Source: Flavobacteriales bacterium (GTDB lineage Bacteria; Bacteroidota; Bacteroidia; UBA10329). Taken from it: 61,170 nt of DNA. The position numbers were made by a program, and so were the translations under genes. Positions 1 to 8,278 of the stretch are shown here, piece after piece. The stretch lies in assembly GCA_021739625.1 (NCBI GenBank), contig JAIPBJ010000012.1, positions 1 to 61,170 on the forward strand. Reading direction: 5' to 3'. Every line of letters begins with the position of its first letter. The first letter of the stretch is position 1. Under the pieces are notes generated by a model that was given only the letters and a program-made list of their open reading frames with translations, ran no database searches and was not told where the DNA came from.

Positions 1-774
1 CCATCTCTGCCTTTGCCAAGATCTCCTTGGCTTTCAGCAGGTGTTCGCCTTTGCGCTGTTTGCCATAGATGATCTCTCCTGTGCGTTTGCTCACCCAGCG
101 GTCGGTGCGCACCAAGGGGTTGGGAATGAACTGCCCGTCCACTTTCACTGCGGGCACGATCTCGGTGAGCAGGCCGTAGCGCATCGCCTCGTGCGCGCTC
201 CAAGGATCGCAGGCGGTACACGACAGCATGGCCAGTTCTACACCCACGAAAAGGTGCAGGAAGTCGGTCGATCCGCCATCGGGCGCGCTTCCGTGCTTGG
301 GCCCTGCCTGACCGAAACGGGCCATGTCCTGCGCAATGCTGTAATCGCACGCCATGCCGATCTCCTGTCCGCCACCTATCCGCATACCGTTCACCCGGCA
401 GATCACCGGCTTGTCGCACATCAGGATGGCCGACACCATGTCGTTGAACAGGCGCATGTACTGCTTGTACTCCTGCGGGTTGCCGGCATAGTATTCAGCA
501 TATTCCTTGGTGTTGCCACCGGTGCAGAACGCCTTATCGCCCACGGCCGTGAACACCACGGTCACCACGCTGCGGTCGTTGCTCGCCTCGCGGAAGGCCA
601 GAATGATCTCTTTCACCGCCCCGGTGGTGTAGGAGTTGAACTGTTTGGGATTGTTGATGATGATCCAGGCGTTGAAAAGGCCCGGCACCTCCTTGCCTGC
701 CACATCCTTGGCAGGGCGTTTCTCATACAGGATCTCTGTGTAATCGTGTTCTACTATGTTGTGGCTCTTCAGCA
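1..774 (-). CDS. oah: 6-oxocyclohex-1-ene-1-carbonyl-CoA hydrolase, 3' part cut by window edge
   Basis: Last gene of the bcr operon; 258 codons are visible and the C-terminus lies outside the window (the family has about 375 residues). It is an enoyl-CoA-hydratase-type protein. The stretches FCTGGNTKEYAEYYAG and YMRLFNDMVSAIL match the region used to recognise BamA/Oah, and the long insertion around it separates it from ordinary crotonases. The known reaction is hydration plus C-C cleavage of 6-oxocyclohexenecarbonyl-CoA to 3-hydroxypimelyl-CoA, which opens the aromatic-derived ring. It starts 32 bp after had, whose product is its substrate. The dienoyl-CoA hydratase (dch) could follow off the edge. 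Confidence 0.93.
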
Positions 775-806
775 TGGCTGTTTGGGATTAAAGGGTATCT
801 GTCCGA

Positions 807-1865
807 TCAGTCGAAATCCGGAACCATCACGCTCCGCTTCGAATACTTGTGGTCCAGCGTGTTGCGGAACACTTCGTTGATGCTGCCCATGGGGAATGTC
901 TGCACGAAATCTCCGATCTCCAGTTTTCCTGTGGCGATAAGGTCAACGACCTCGGGGTAGAGTTCGGGCTTGCAGCCCCAGGTTCCGATGAGCTTGGCAT
1001 CGAAGGCCATGAGGTTGCTCAGGCGCACTTCCACCTTGTCCATCGTGAAGCCCACGATGCTGACCGTGGAGGTGAAGGTGAGCAGTCCGAAAGCCGTCTC
1101 CTGACCCGCTGCGGTGCCAGAGAATTCAAAGATCTTCCAGCCGTAGGTGGGCGCACCGAGTTCTTTGGCCAGATCACGCACTTTGGCTTTCAGATCGCGG
1201 AAATCAAGTCCCTTGGTGTTCACCACCGCATCTACGCCATTCTTCTTGGCCGAGGCCAGTTTCTCATCGCTGATGTCGAGGGCGATGACCTTCGCACCCA
1301 TTATCTTGGCTATGAGCGCGCCATAGACCCCGACACCGCCCACCCCGATAACTATGGCAAGGTCGCCCGCCTCCAGTTCAGATTTCCGCAGCACCTGATA
1401 GGGTGTGGAGATGGCATCGGCAATCACTGACAGTTCCTCCAGCCTGTATTTTGCAAGCACACTGTCGGGCACCGGGCACAGGTATCTGTGTGGCACCTTG
1501 ATGTGCGATGCGAATCCACCATGGAAATCGTTGCCGGGCATCAGCTGGTGCTGGCAGATGTTGCTGCGGCCCTTCTTGCACAGGTCGCATTCTCCACAGG
1601 GCAGCACTGCCGGAACGATGACCTTCCTTCCCTTCAGATGTGCAGGGCCCTGCACCACAGTTCCGCTTATCTCGTGTCCCAGTGTGAGCGGCAGTTCCAT
1701 CTTGGTCTTCACACCATGGTGCCAATAGCTGATGTCGGTATGGCACACGCCACATCCGGCCACTTTCACCAGTGCCTCATGGTCACCGACCTGTGGCATC
1801 TCCGTCTCCACCAGCTCGAAAGGTGCATGTGGGGCGGTCATCCTGTACTGTCTCATCTTCTCCAT
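807..1865 (-). CDS. had: 6-hydroxycyclohex-1-ene-1-carbonyl-CoA dehydrogenase
   Basis: Zinc-dependent alcohol dehydrogenase of 352 residues, close to the usual length of Had. Visible: the catalytic zinc motif CGVCHTDISYW (about residue 38), GHEISG, the structural-zinc cysteines CGECDLCKKGRSNIC (about 90-104) and a Rossmann GVGGVG (about 175). The family oxidises 6-hydroxycyclohexenecarbonyl-CoA with NAD to the 6-oxo compound that Oah cleaves. The specific call rests on its place directly upstream of oah in a bcr operon; by motifs alone it is only a medium-chain alcohol dehydrogenase. A start nine bases downstream is also possible. Confidence 0.88.
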   Translation of the reverse strand: MEKMRQYRMTAPHAPFELVETEMPQVGDHEALVKVAGCGVCHTDISYWHHGVKTKMELPLTLGHEISGTVVQGPAHLKGRKVIVPAVLPCGECDLCKKGRSNICQHQLMPGNDFHGGFASHIKVPHRYLCPVPDSVLAKYRLEELSVIADAISTPYQVLRKSELEAGDLAIVIGVGGVGVYGALIAKIMGAKVIALDISDEKLASAKKNGVDAVVNTKGLDFRDLKAKVRDLAKELGAPTYGWKIFEFSGTAAGQETAFGLLTFTSTVSIVGFTMDKVEVRLSNLMAFDAKLIGTWGCKPELYPEVVDLIATGKLEIGDFVQTFPMGSINEVFRNTLDHKYSKRSVMVPDFD

Positions 1866-1902
1866 CTCTCTTGTGATGTTTGGATTGGCGGGTCAAAAAT
1901 GG

Positions 1903-3174
1903 TCATAGAGCGGTGTTCTCAAACAGGATGGCCGTGCCCTGCCCGCCACCGATACAGGCCGAGGCGATGCCATACCTCACCCCACGGGCCTTCATTTCAC
2001 GTGAAATGGTGAGCGAAAGGCGAGCACCGGTCGCGGCCAGAGGATGCCCCAACGCTATGGCACCACCGTTCACATTGCAGATGTTGCGGTCGAGGCCAAG
2101 CTCGCGCTCGCAACCTATGAACTGGGCCGCAAATGCCTCGTTGATCTCGATGAGGCCGATGTCGGCCAAGGTCAGTCCCGCCATTTCCAGCACCAGACGT
2201 ATGGCGGGCACAGGCCCCAGGCCCATCACATGCGGGTCGATCGCGCTGGTGGCCGAAGCGACCACGCGCGACAAGGGCTTCAGTCCTCTATCTGTGAGAA
2301 AATCGCTGTGCGCCACAATGACCGATGCTGCTCCATCCACGATGCCGCTTGAGTTGGCCGCGGTCTGCACCCCGTCCTTGGCAAACACCGGAGGCAGTTT
2401 GGCCAAAGTGGCCAGGTCTGAGGAACGTACATTCTCATCAGTGTTGAAATCGACCGCTTTCGTATTCAGTTTCACTTTCCTTGGGCTGAGACCCTCGGCC
2501 TCGAACACTGTGGAGTTCATCTTCACCACCTCATCATCATAAAAACCGCGTGCCTTTGCTGCGAGATAATTGTCCACAGACCGTTTGGCGAAGATGTCCG
2601 CCTCTTCTTTGGTGATGCCGTGCTTCTTGGCCACGTTCTCGGCCGTGCAGCCCATTGGCACCGCAGCGGTGTCGTTGAGCGCCTCCCACAGCATGTCCTT
2701 GAAGTCGATACGGCCCAGCGCATAGCCCATGCGGTTGCCGAAGCTGACCGTGGGCGAAAGGGTCATGTTGTCGGTGCCTCCGCACAGGGTGGCACGGGCC
2801 TTTCCCAATGCGATCTGTTCAGCCCCGGCAATGATGGTCTCGAATCCGCTGCCGCAGATGCGTTGCAGCATCACCGCAGGAACTCCCTTTGGGATGCCAG
2901 AATACAGCCCGATGTGTCTGGGCAGGAAGTATGCATCGGCCGAGCTCTGCCCGATGTTGGCATACATCACCTGGTCTATGTCATCGCCCTTCATCCCCGA
3001 ATTTGCCAATGCCGCCCTGCTGGCATAGATGCCCAGATCGGTGGGCGACACCGCCCCCAATGTGCCGCACAGTTTGCCGAATGGCGTTCGGGCACCGTTC
3101 ACCAGATAGATGTCATCGTAGCTGATGCCTATTCCCTTTTCCTTATTGAAATATCCTTTCATCGTTGCTGTCAT
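1903..3174 (-). CDS. Thiolase (acetyl-CoA acyltransferase), probable 3-oxopimelyl-CoA thiolase
   Basis: Thiolase of 423 residues with the nucleophilic Cys in RICGSGFE (about residue 105), the GHPLAATGAR histidine motif and the C-terminal CIGGGQG cysteine. It overlaps the preceding dehydrogenase/hydratase gene by 4 bp (ATGA), so the two are probably translationally coupled. Thiolases cleave 3-oxoacyl-CoA with CoA. In this operon the natural substrate would be 3-oxopimelyl-CoA, giving glutaryl-CoA and acetyl-CoA; that is inferred from context. The N-terminus carries about 20 residues before the conserved thiolase start (VNGARTPFGK). Confidence 0.9.
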   Translation of the reverse strand: MTATMKGYFNKEKGIGISYDDIYLVNGARTPFGKLCGTLGAVSPTDLGIYASRAALANSGMKGDDIDQVMYANIGQSSADAYFLPRHIGLYSGIPKGVPAVMLQRICGSGFETIIAGAEQIALGKARATLCGGTDNMTLSPTVSFGNRMGYALGRIDFKDMLWEALNDTAAVPMGCTAENVAKKHGITKEEADIFAKRSVDNYLAAKARGFYDDEVVKMNSTVFEAEGLSPRKVKLNTKAVDFNTDENVRSSDLATLAKLPPVFAKDGVQTAANSSGIVDGAASVIVAHSDFLTDRGLKPLSRVVASATSAIDPHVMGLGPVPAIRLVLEMAGLTLADIGLIEINEAFAAQFIGCERELGLDRNICNVNGGAIALGHPLAATGARLSLTISREMKARGVRYGIASACIGGGQGTAILFENTAL

Positions 3175-5189
3175 CTGTGTATGAAATCGGCCTTTGCCTT
3201 CGCCCCGTTCTTCTTGAAATTCTCCAATCCGATGTGCATGTCCTCAGAGAGCACGCATTCTCCGAACAGCCTCGATTCCAGCTCCAATGCCTCCTTCAGC
3301 GGCAGCCTGATGCCTTCATAGATCGCCCTGTTCAGGATGTCATCGATCTTTTTGCTGAGGTGGCCGATGTTCAGATCCTTGGGCTGAGGCACGTTTTCAG
3401 AACCACCTTTCATCCATTCGCGTGGCTTTGCTTCTCCTTTCACCAGTTTCTTCGCGAAATCGACCGCTTCTGAAATGAGGTCTCCTTCAGCTTCCATATC
3501 GATCAGTCCAATCTCCAGCGCCTCTTTTGCAGAAACGGTGCGGGCTGTGCGCAATATCTCAGCGGCAACATCAACCCCCACCAAACGTGGCAATCGCTGC
3601 GTGCCGCCCGAACCCGGTATGAAGCCCAGATTGACCTCGGGCTGGCAGGCCACCACTGGCAGTCCTTTCTTGGCGATGCGCGCGGTGCAGGTGATGGCCA
3701 GTTCGTTGCCGCCCCCGAATGCGAAACCGTTCAGGGCGCATACGGTAGGCTTCTTGCACCGCTCGATGGTGTTTATCAGCTCTTGGAACGTATGCGAGTT
3801 CTCATAGCCCTCGTCAGGGGTCTGCAGTGCCGCCAGCATGTTGATGTCGGCTCCCGAAACGAATGCCTTTGTGCCGAAACCCGTGATGACGATGCCTTGC
3901 ACCGAAGGGTCGGTCTCGGCCCTTCCGATCTCATCTTTCAGTTCGGTCAGCACTTCGAGATTCAGTGCGTTGAGCACCTTCGGTCGCCTGATGGTGAGCA
4001 CCGCGATGCTGTCCTGTTTCCGGGCAACGATGCGCGAGATCTTCCAGCCGCCCTCGGTCTTGGCCTTGTCCAATGATGCAGGGAATGGGAAATCGGTGTG
4101 CTCATCGCACCATTCGCGTACCAGAGTATGGGCCTTGCCGATGCCCAGTCGGTTCATCATGGTGAACGGGGCACCGATGACCAGGGCTATCTCGGTGGCC
4201 ATGTCCAGATCGTTGACATTGGTGATGCCACGGTCGATGATGTAGGAACAGAGTGCGAAATAGCCTCCAAGGAACTGTTTCCTAATCACCTCGGCCTTTT
4301 CGGACGGGACATCCACCACCTCGCCACGTTTGGCCGTGTCCCATTTCCCTTTCTGGGCCACCATCTCCTGTAGGGCCTTTGGAGAGCGGAACCATGCGAT
4401 GTGGGTCTTGCGCATCTCCTCCAGCCCGTGGTCGGTAATGGGATTTCCGCCAGTGAGGTTAAGTGCGGTGAAAGGCCCCACACCCTGTTTCAGCGTTTTT
4501 TGAGCAACTGCGTCTATCTCTTTGATGGTTCCATAGCCCTTTTCCAGACACAGGATCGCCAGTTCGCACAGACCCTCGAAGATGGGGTCTATGGCATAGC
4601 CGTAGGAGCTGCCCACTTCAATCGGCACTTTCCCGATGGCCTCATAGAAACTCATCAGGTCGGCCGTTGTCCGGCTGTCGGTGTCCTTGCCGGGCACCAG
4701 CTCCACAATGGGGTTGCGTTCGGCAGGGAAGAAATAGTGTGCCACCAGACACCGGCCCTTGTTGCCGATGTTGCGGAATATGACCTCGGGCTGCATGTGG
4801 GATGAGTTGGACAGATAGATGCAGCTTTCGTCTGTAAGCTGCTCAACCTGCTTGAAGATCCTGTCCTTGATGTCCCCATCCTCGGTGGCGGCCTCCACTA
4901 CCAGATCTGTTCCTTCTATGGCCGAGTAATCTGTGGTGTAGGCGATGCAGTTGCGGATAGCCTCGGCCGCCTGTGGTTTGAAGGAACCTGTTTCCTCGCC
5001 CTGCGCCACCTTCTTTTCGATCTTGGCCTTGGCCGTGTTCAAGGCCTCCTGCGAAATATCCACAAGAACCAGCTTCACATTGTCCTTCCAGAATGTCTTG
5101 GCGAAATGGAGGCAGATGTCCGGGCCGATCTGTCCGGCCCCTATCACGGAGAGTTTTCGGATCTCCAGTCCTCTGTGTTTGAATGCCAT
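3171..5189 (-). CDS. Fused 3-hydroxyacyl-CoA dehydrogenase / enoyl-CoA hydratase
   Basis: Two-domain protein of 672 residues. Residues about 1-390 are the NAD-dependent 3-hydroxyacyl-CoA dehydrogenase (IGAGQIG at 17-23, catalytic His in VAHYFFPAERNP, two helical C-terminal domains). Residues about 405-600 are a crotonase (GFGTKAFVSGADI and FAFGGGNELA form the oxyanion hole). The order dehydrogenase-then-hydratase is the reverse of FadJ/FadB and is found in archaeal and some anaerobic-degrader enzymes. Here it would oxidise the Oah product 3-hydroxypimelyl-CoA to 3-oxopimelyl-CoA, and the hydratase half could interconvert the 2,3-enoyl ester. It abuts the upstream gene with a 1-bp overlap and the thiolase with a 4-bp overlap. 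Confidence 0.9.
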   Translation of the reverse strand: MAFKHRGLEIRKLSVIGAGQIGPDICLHFAKTFWKDNVKLVLVDISQEALNTAKAKIEKKVAQGEETGSFKPQAAEAIRNCIAYTTDYSAIEGTDLVVEAATEDGDIKDRIFKQVEQLTDESCIYLSNSSHMQPEVIFRNIGNKGRCLVAHYFFPAERNPIVELVPGKDTDSRTTADLMSFYEAIGKVPIEVGSSYGYAIDPIFEGLCELAILCLEKGYGTIKEIDAVAQKTLKQGVGPFTALNLTGGNPITDHGLEEMRKTHIAWFRSPKALQEMVAQKGKWDTAKRGEVVDVPSEKAEVIRKQFLGGYFALCSYIIDRGITNVNDLDMATEIALVIGAPFTMMNRLGIGKAHTLVREWCDEHTDFPFPASLDKAKTEGGWKISRIVARKQDSIAVLTIRRPKVLNALNLEVLTELKDEIGRAETDPSVQGIVITGFGTKAFVSGADINMLAALQTPDEGYENSHTFQELINTIERCKKPTVCALNGFAFGGGNELAITCTARIAKKGLPVVACQPEVNLGFIPGSGGTQRLPRLVGVDVAAEILRTARTVSAKEALEIGLIDMEAEGDLISEAVDFAKKLVKGEAKPREWMKGGSENVPQPKDLNIGHLSKKIDDILNRAIYEGIRLPLKEALELESRLFGECVLSEDMHIGLENFKKNGAKAKADFIHR

Positions 5190-7051
5190 TATCGTATGCT
5201 ATTGATTGATGCTTTCTCTCTGGGCAATGGTGCCCCGTCCTTGTGCAGTTTCTCCTCTGCCTGACGGGCAATGAGGGCCGCCCCGTGCGATACCGCGAAC
5301 TGCGGGGCATCTGCCACCGTCATCTCCAGTCGGAACTTGTCGCTCAGCAGATTGCCAAGATATGGATGATGGGCTATCACCCCACCGACCATCACAGTGG
5401 GCATGCCCGGTTCTATGCGCATCTTGGCGATGCGGTTGCCGATGGAGATGTAGATGCCGCGTGCAATGTCGCGCGGGGTCATGCCGTCCATTATCCAGTT
5501 CATGATCTCGGTCTTGGCAAACACGGTGCAGAAGCTGTTCAGCTCCTTGTCATAGTCCGAGTGGGCCGCCAGACTGCTCATCTCAGTGATGCTGATGCCT
5601 GCCCTTTCAGCTATCTCGGTGAGGAACGATCCGGTGCCGGCCGCACATTTGTCGTTCATATAGAAATTGGCAACCTGCCCGTCCGCATCGCAGTGGATCA
5701 CCTTGATGTCCTCGCCCCCGATGTCGATGATGTTCTTCTCGCCAGGAAAATACTTGGACACGGCTGCCGCTGCGCAGATGATCTCTGTCTTGGCCATGTC
5801 TGCCCCGCTGAAGACCTTTCTTCCATAGCCCGTGGCGCAGCTTCGTCTGATGTCGAAGTCGGCACTTATGGCCTTGAGCATGTTGTCCAAGGCGTGGCGG
5901 TCGCCTCCCACCGTTGGCAGCGCATATCTGGCCACCGGCTCGCCAGCTCCGTCAGTCACGGTGAACTTGGTGTGGGCCGAACCGAGGTCTATGCCCAGGT
6001 AGCAGGGCTGACCGCGATAGTTCGAGGGTGATGTTCCTTTGGTCACCATGCCTTTGGCAAGGATCTTCCTGTTCACATCGCCCATCGTGCCGGGCATGCG
6101 CGAGAGCACGTTCTTGCTGGTCATGGCCTTCACCATGTTGGTCATGGCCAGGTTCAACGAGGTGCGCACATAATGCTTACGTCCATATTCCACGATCTTG
6201 CCGTTGAAATAGTCGATCTCGGTAGGTCGGTTGTTGATAAGATCGACCGCCAGCGATGGGAAGTGGTCCCCTCCTTTTTTGAGATAGCGCATGCATTGAC
6301 GCAGAAAGTCATCGGGGAATCTGATCTTCTCGGCCTCGGCCACATCGATTCCCTCCTTGATGATCTGTTCTATCAGTTCCACAGTGTCAGGATCGGTCAT
6401 CGCTTCTTCCATCGTCAGTCTGCTGACCCCGCACAGCGGGCTGAGCGATGCATTGAGAATGGTCTTCTCCCATGCCCGTTTCACCAGTTCAAATGAATCG
6501 ACCGCCTTGGTCTCCAGATTCACCGAACTGAGCAGGGCGGCCAGTTCTGTGGCCCTGCCAGTGGCAGTGTCATTGATTGATGCCAGATAGTTCGGGGCGT
6601 TGAAGAAGGTGACCCTGGTGGCATTCGGAGCGGTGGTGTTGCCTGCAAAGTTGATCACCAGCCGCAGGGTCTTGCTTTCTCCGAATCCGGCCACCAGCAA
6701 TTGCTCCACATCGATCCCGTTCTGGGCCGACACCACTGTGAGTTTCTCGGTGTTCAACACCTCGGCCTGTTTCACCGCATGGGCCGTGTGGTTCGACTTG
6801 AGGGCGAAGAAGAGATAGTCCGCATCCCAGTCTTCGAGTTCGGCAATGGAGCTGCACACCATGCCGAATCTCGCATGGGCCGTTATCACGTTCTGAAGTT
6901 CGAGGCCCTCAGTCCTTATCATGTCGGCCTTGGTGGTGTTAGCCTCGCACAGGGCCACCTCGCAGCCGGCCTCCTGCAGTTTCACAGCAAGGATCATTCC
7001 CACAGGGCCGAGGCCGATGACCGCCACTTTTATGCTGTTGCTCCTGCTCAT
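5189..7051 (-). CDS. Ketopantoate-reductase-type (ApbA/PanE) domain fused to BcrAD/HgdC-type ATPase activase
   Basis: Fusion of 620 residues. Residues about 1-320 look like ApbA/PanE 2-ketoacid reductase: GLGPVG dinucleotide motif, AWEKTILNASLSPL and the C-terminal NNRPTEIDYFNGKIVEYG motif. From about residue 349 a complete acyl-CoA dehydratase/reductase activase follows: GIDLGSAHTK phosphate loop, DIGGEDIKV, KCAAGTG (Cys near 467) and SFCTVFAKTE (Cys near 507). Those two cysteines hold the bridging [4Fe-4S] cluster in this family. It lies 3 bp after the HgdB-like gene, its likely redox partner. No known benzoyl-CoA pathway protein has this architecture to my knowledge. The reading frame is continuous across the junction. 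Confidence 0.85.
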   Translation of the reverse strand: MSRSNSIKVAVIGLGPVGMILAVKLQEAGCEVALCEANTTKADMIRTEGLELQNVITAHARFGMVCSSIAELEDWDADYLFFALKSNHTAHAVKQAEVLNTEKLTVVSAQNGIDVEQLLVAGFGESKTLRLVINFAGNTTAPNATRVTFFNAPNYLASINDTATGRATELAALLSSVNLETKAVDSFELVKRAWEKTILNASLSPLCGVSRLTMEEAMTDPDTVELIEQIIKEGIDVAEAEKIRFPDDFLRQCMRYLKKGGDHFPSLAVDLINNRPTEIDYFNGKIVEYGRKHYVRTSLNLAMTNMVKAMTSKNVLSRMPGTMGDVNRKILAKGMVTKGTSPSNYRGQPCYLGIDLGSAHTKFTVTDGAGEPVARYALPTVGGDRHALDNMLKAISADFDIRRSCATGYGRKVFSGADMAKTEIICAAAAVSKYFPGEKNIIDIGGEDIKVIHCDADGQVANFYMNDKCAAGTGSFLTEIAERAGISITEMSSLAAHSDYDKELNSFCTVFAKTEIMNWIMDGMTPRDIARGIYISIGNRIAKMRIEPGMPTVMVGGVIAHHPYLGNLLSDKFRLEMTVADAPQFAVSHGAALIARQAEEKLHKDGAPLPREKASINSIR

Positions 7052-7054
7052 TGT

Positions 7055-8278
7055 CTAATAGGTGGTTCTGACATCTTCCAACTGTTCAAGAAAGGTCTCG
7101 ATCTTGGTGATGCTCTGTCCTTCTGAGAAGAAACGGAGGTCGCACAGGTCGCCCTCGATCACCAGCGATGGCACTCCGGTCTCTTTCGATAGCCGCTGTG
7201 GCATCCCGAATTTGGCGTTCGAGTTGTTGAAACAGGTCTTGGAGTCGTGATACACGATGCCATCTATCCGATACTCATCGAACCATGCCTTCAGCATTTT
7301 CATCTTGGCCTTTTCGCTGCGGTTGATGAAAATCTCGGTGTAGGCGCGTGCAGTGCTGTTCCACGGGTCGTTCTCATCGAATTGGTCGAACACCCAACTG
7401 CTGCAATAGGTGGATGCCACCACGGCCGCATTGTTGGCTGCGAAGAGGTCGCTCATCATGCGCAGTTTGCCCCAGATGGGCATTCCTTCCCAAAAGATGC
7501 GCTTGGTGGCATTGGGTAGAAATCCGCGACCGTTGGCCACATTGTCCTCCAGTTCGGCCAACAGTTCGGTGTAGTAGTCCTTGGCCACCTGCGTTCCACG
7601 CAGCACCACAATAGGGCCCATGTGGATGGTGCCGTCAAAGAAGCTGATGGGCGCATTCATGGCCGTGGAGGTCTTCAGCACTTTCTGCCAGAGAAGGGTG
7701 GCCTCTCTGCTCAGCCTTATCACGTCCTTGAAACGGTCGATGTCGAATTTCTGCCTGCTTGCCAGTTCCAATGCAGGTATCATCTTCTTGAACTGCCTCA
7801 CCACCAGTTCCACCTCGTCCTCGGTCACCTCGTCCAGATGTCTGGGCGGCTGAATGCCTACAATGGGGCAATTGAAATGGTCTGCATAGAAGGTGAACCA
7901 GTCCTCCACCTCGCGGCATTGGTTGGTGTTGTAGGCGATGAGGTCGGGCCGTGGTGCGCCTTTCAGCCCGTAATGCTTCTGCAAGGGGGTCTCATTTCTG
8001 AGGAACGAGCCGATGTCGGCAGTCGTGTAGGAGCACACATGGCCCGAATAGCCACATTTCACAGCCTCTGGAATATGGTCCATCGCGGTGCGCGTGGCAC
8101 CGAGCAGTGCCCCGTGATTCTCTGGGAAATAGACCTCGAAACCAAAGGAGCGCAGCAGTTCGGCCGGGCCGACACTGGTACACCATGCAATCTTCTTTTC
8201 GCCCGTTCCCAGACCTTTGAAGTAGTCGCCCATCACCTCCTTCATCAGGTCGGTGGTCCGGATCCTGTAGTCGCTCAT
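7055..8278 (-). CDS. 2-hydroxyacyl-CoA dehydratase / benzoyl-CoA reductase-like subunit (HgdB family), third copy
   Basis: Protein of 407 residues of the HgdB/BcrB/BcrC family. Recognisable are the N-terminal IAWCTSVGPAELLRSFG, the cysteine-rich GYSGHVCSYT, TNQCREVEDWF, a central STYCSSWVF and C-terminal KTCFNNSNAKFGM with EGDLCDLRFF. These cysteines resemble [4Fe-4S] ligands of the family. The operon already has both catalytic subunits BcrB and BcrC, so this copy is an extra one and is not paired with a second subunit in the window. It sits between the acyl-CoA synthetase (4-bp overlap) and the reductase/activase fusion (3-bp gap). A second dehydratase or reductase acting on a non-aromatic acyl-CoA is possible; the substrate is unknown. 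Confidence 0.82.
   Translation of the reverse strand: MSDYRIRTTDLMKEVMGDYFKGLGTGEKKIAWCTSVGPAELLRSFGFEVYFPENHGALLGATRTAMDHIPEAVKCGYSGHVCSYTTADIGSFLRNETPLQKHYGLKGAPRPDLIAYNTNQCREVEDWFTFYADHFNCPIVGIQPPRHLDEVTEDEVELVVRQFKKMIPALELASRQKFDIDRFKDVIRLSREATLLWQKVLKTSTAMNAPISFFDGTIHMGPIVVLRGTQVAKDYYTELLAELEDNVANGRGFLPNATKRIFWEGMPIWGKLRMMSDLFAANNAAVVASTYCSSWVFDQFDENDPWNSTARAYTEIFINRSEKAKMKMLKAWFDEYRIDGIVYHDSKTCFNNSNAKFGMPQRLSKETGVPSLVIEGDLCDLRFFSEGQSITKIETFLEQLEDVRTTY

Noticed and set aside
41-880. 279-codon plus-strand frame over oah
   Set aside because: The minus strand encodes a clear Oah with family motifs. The plus product is low-information and His-rich.
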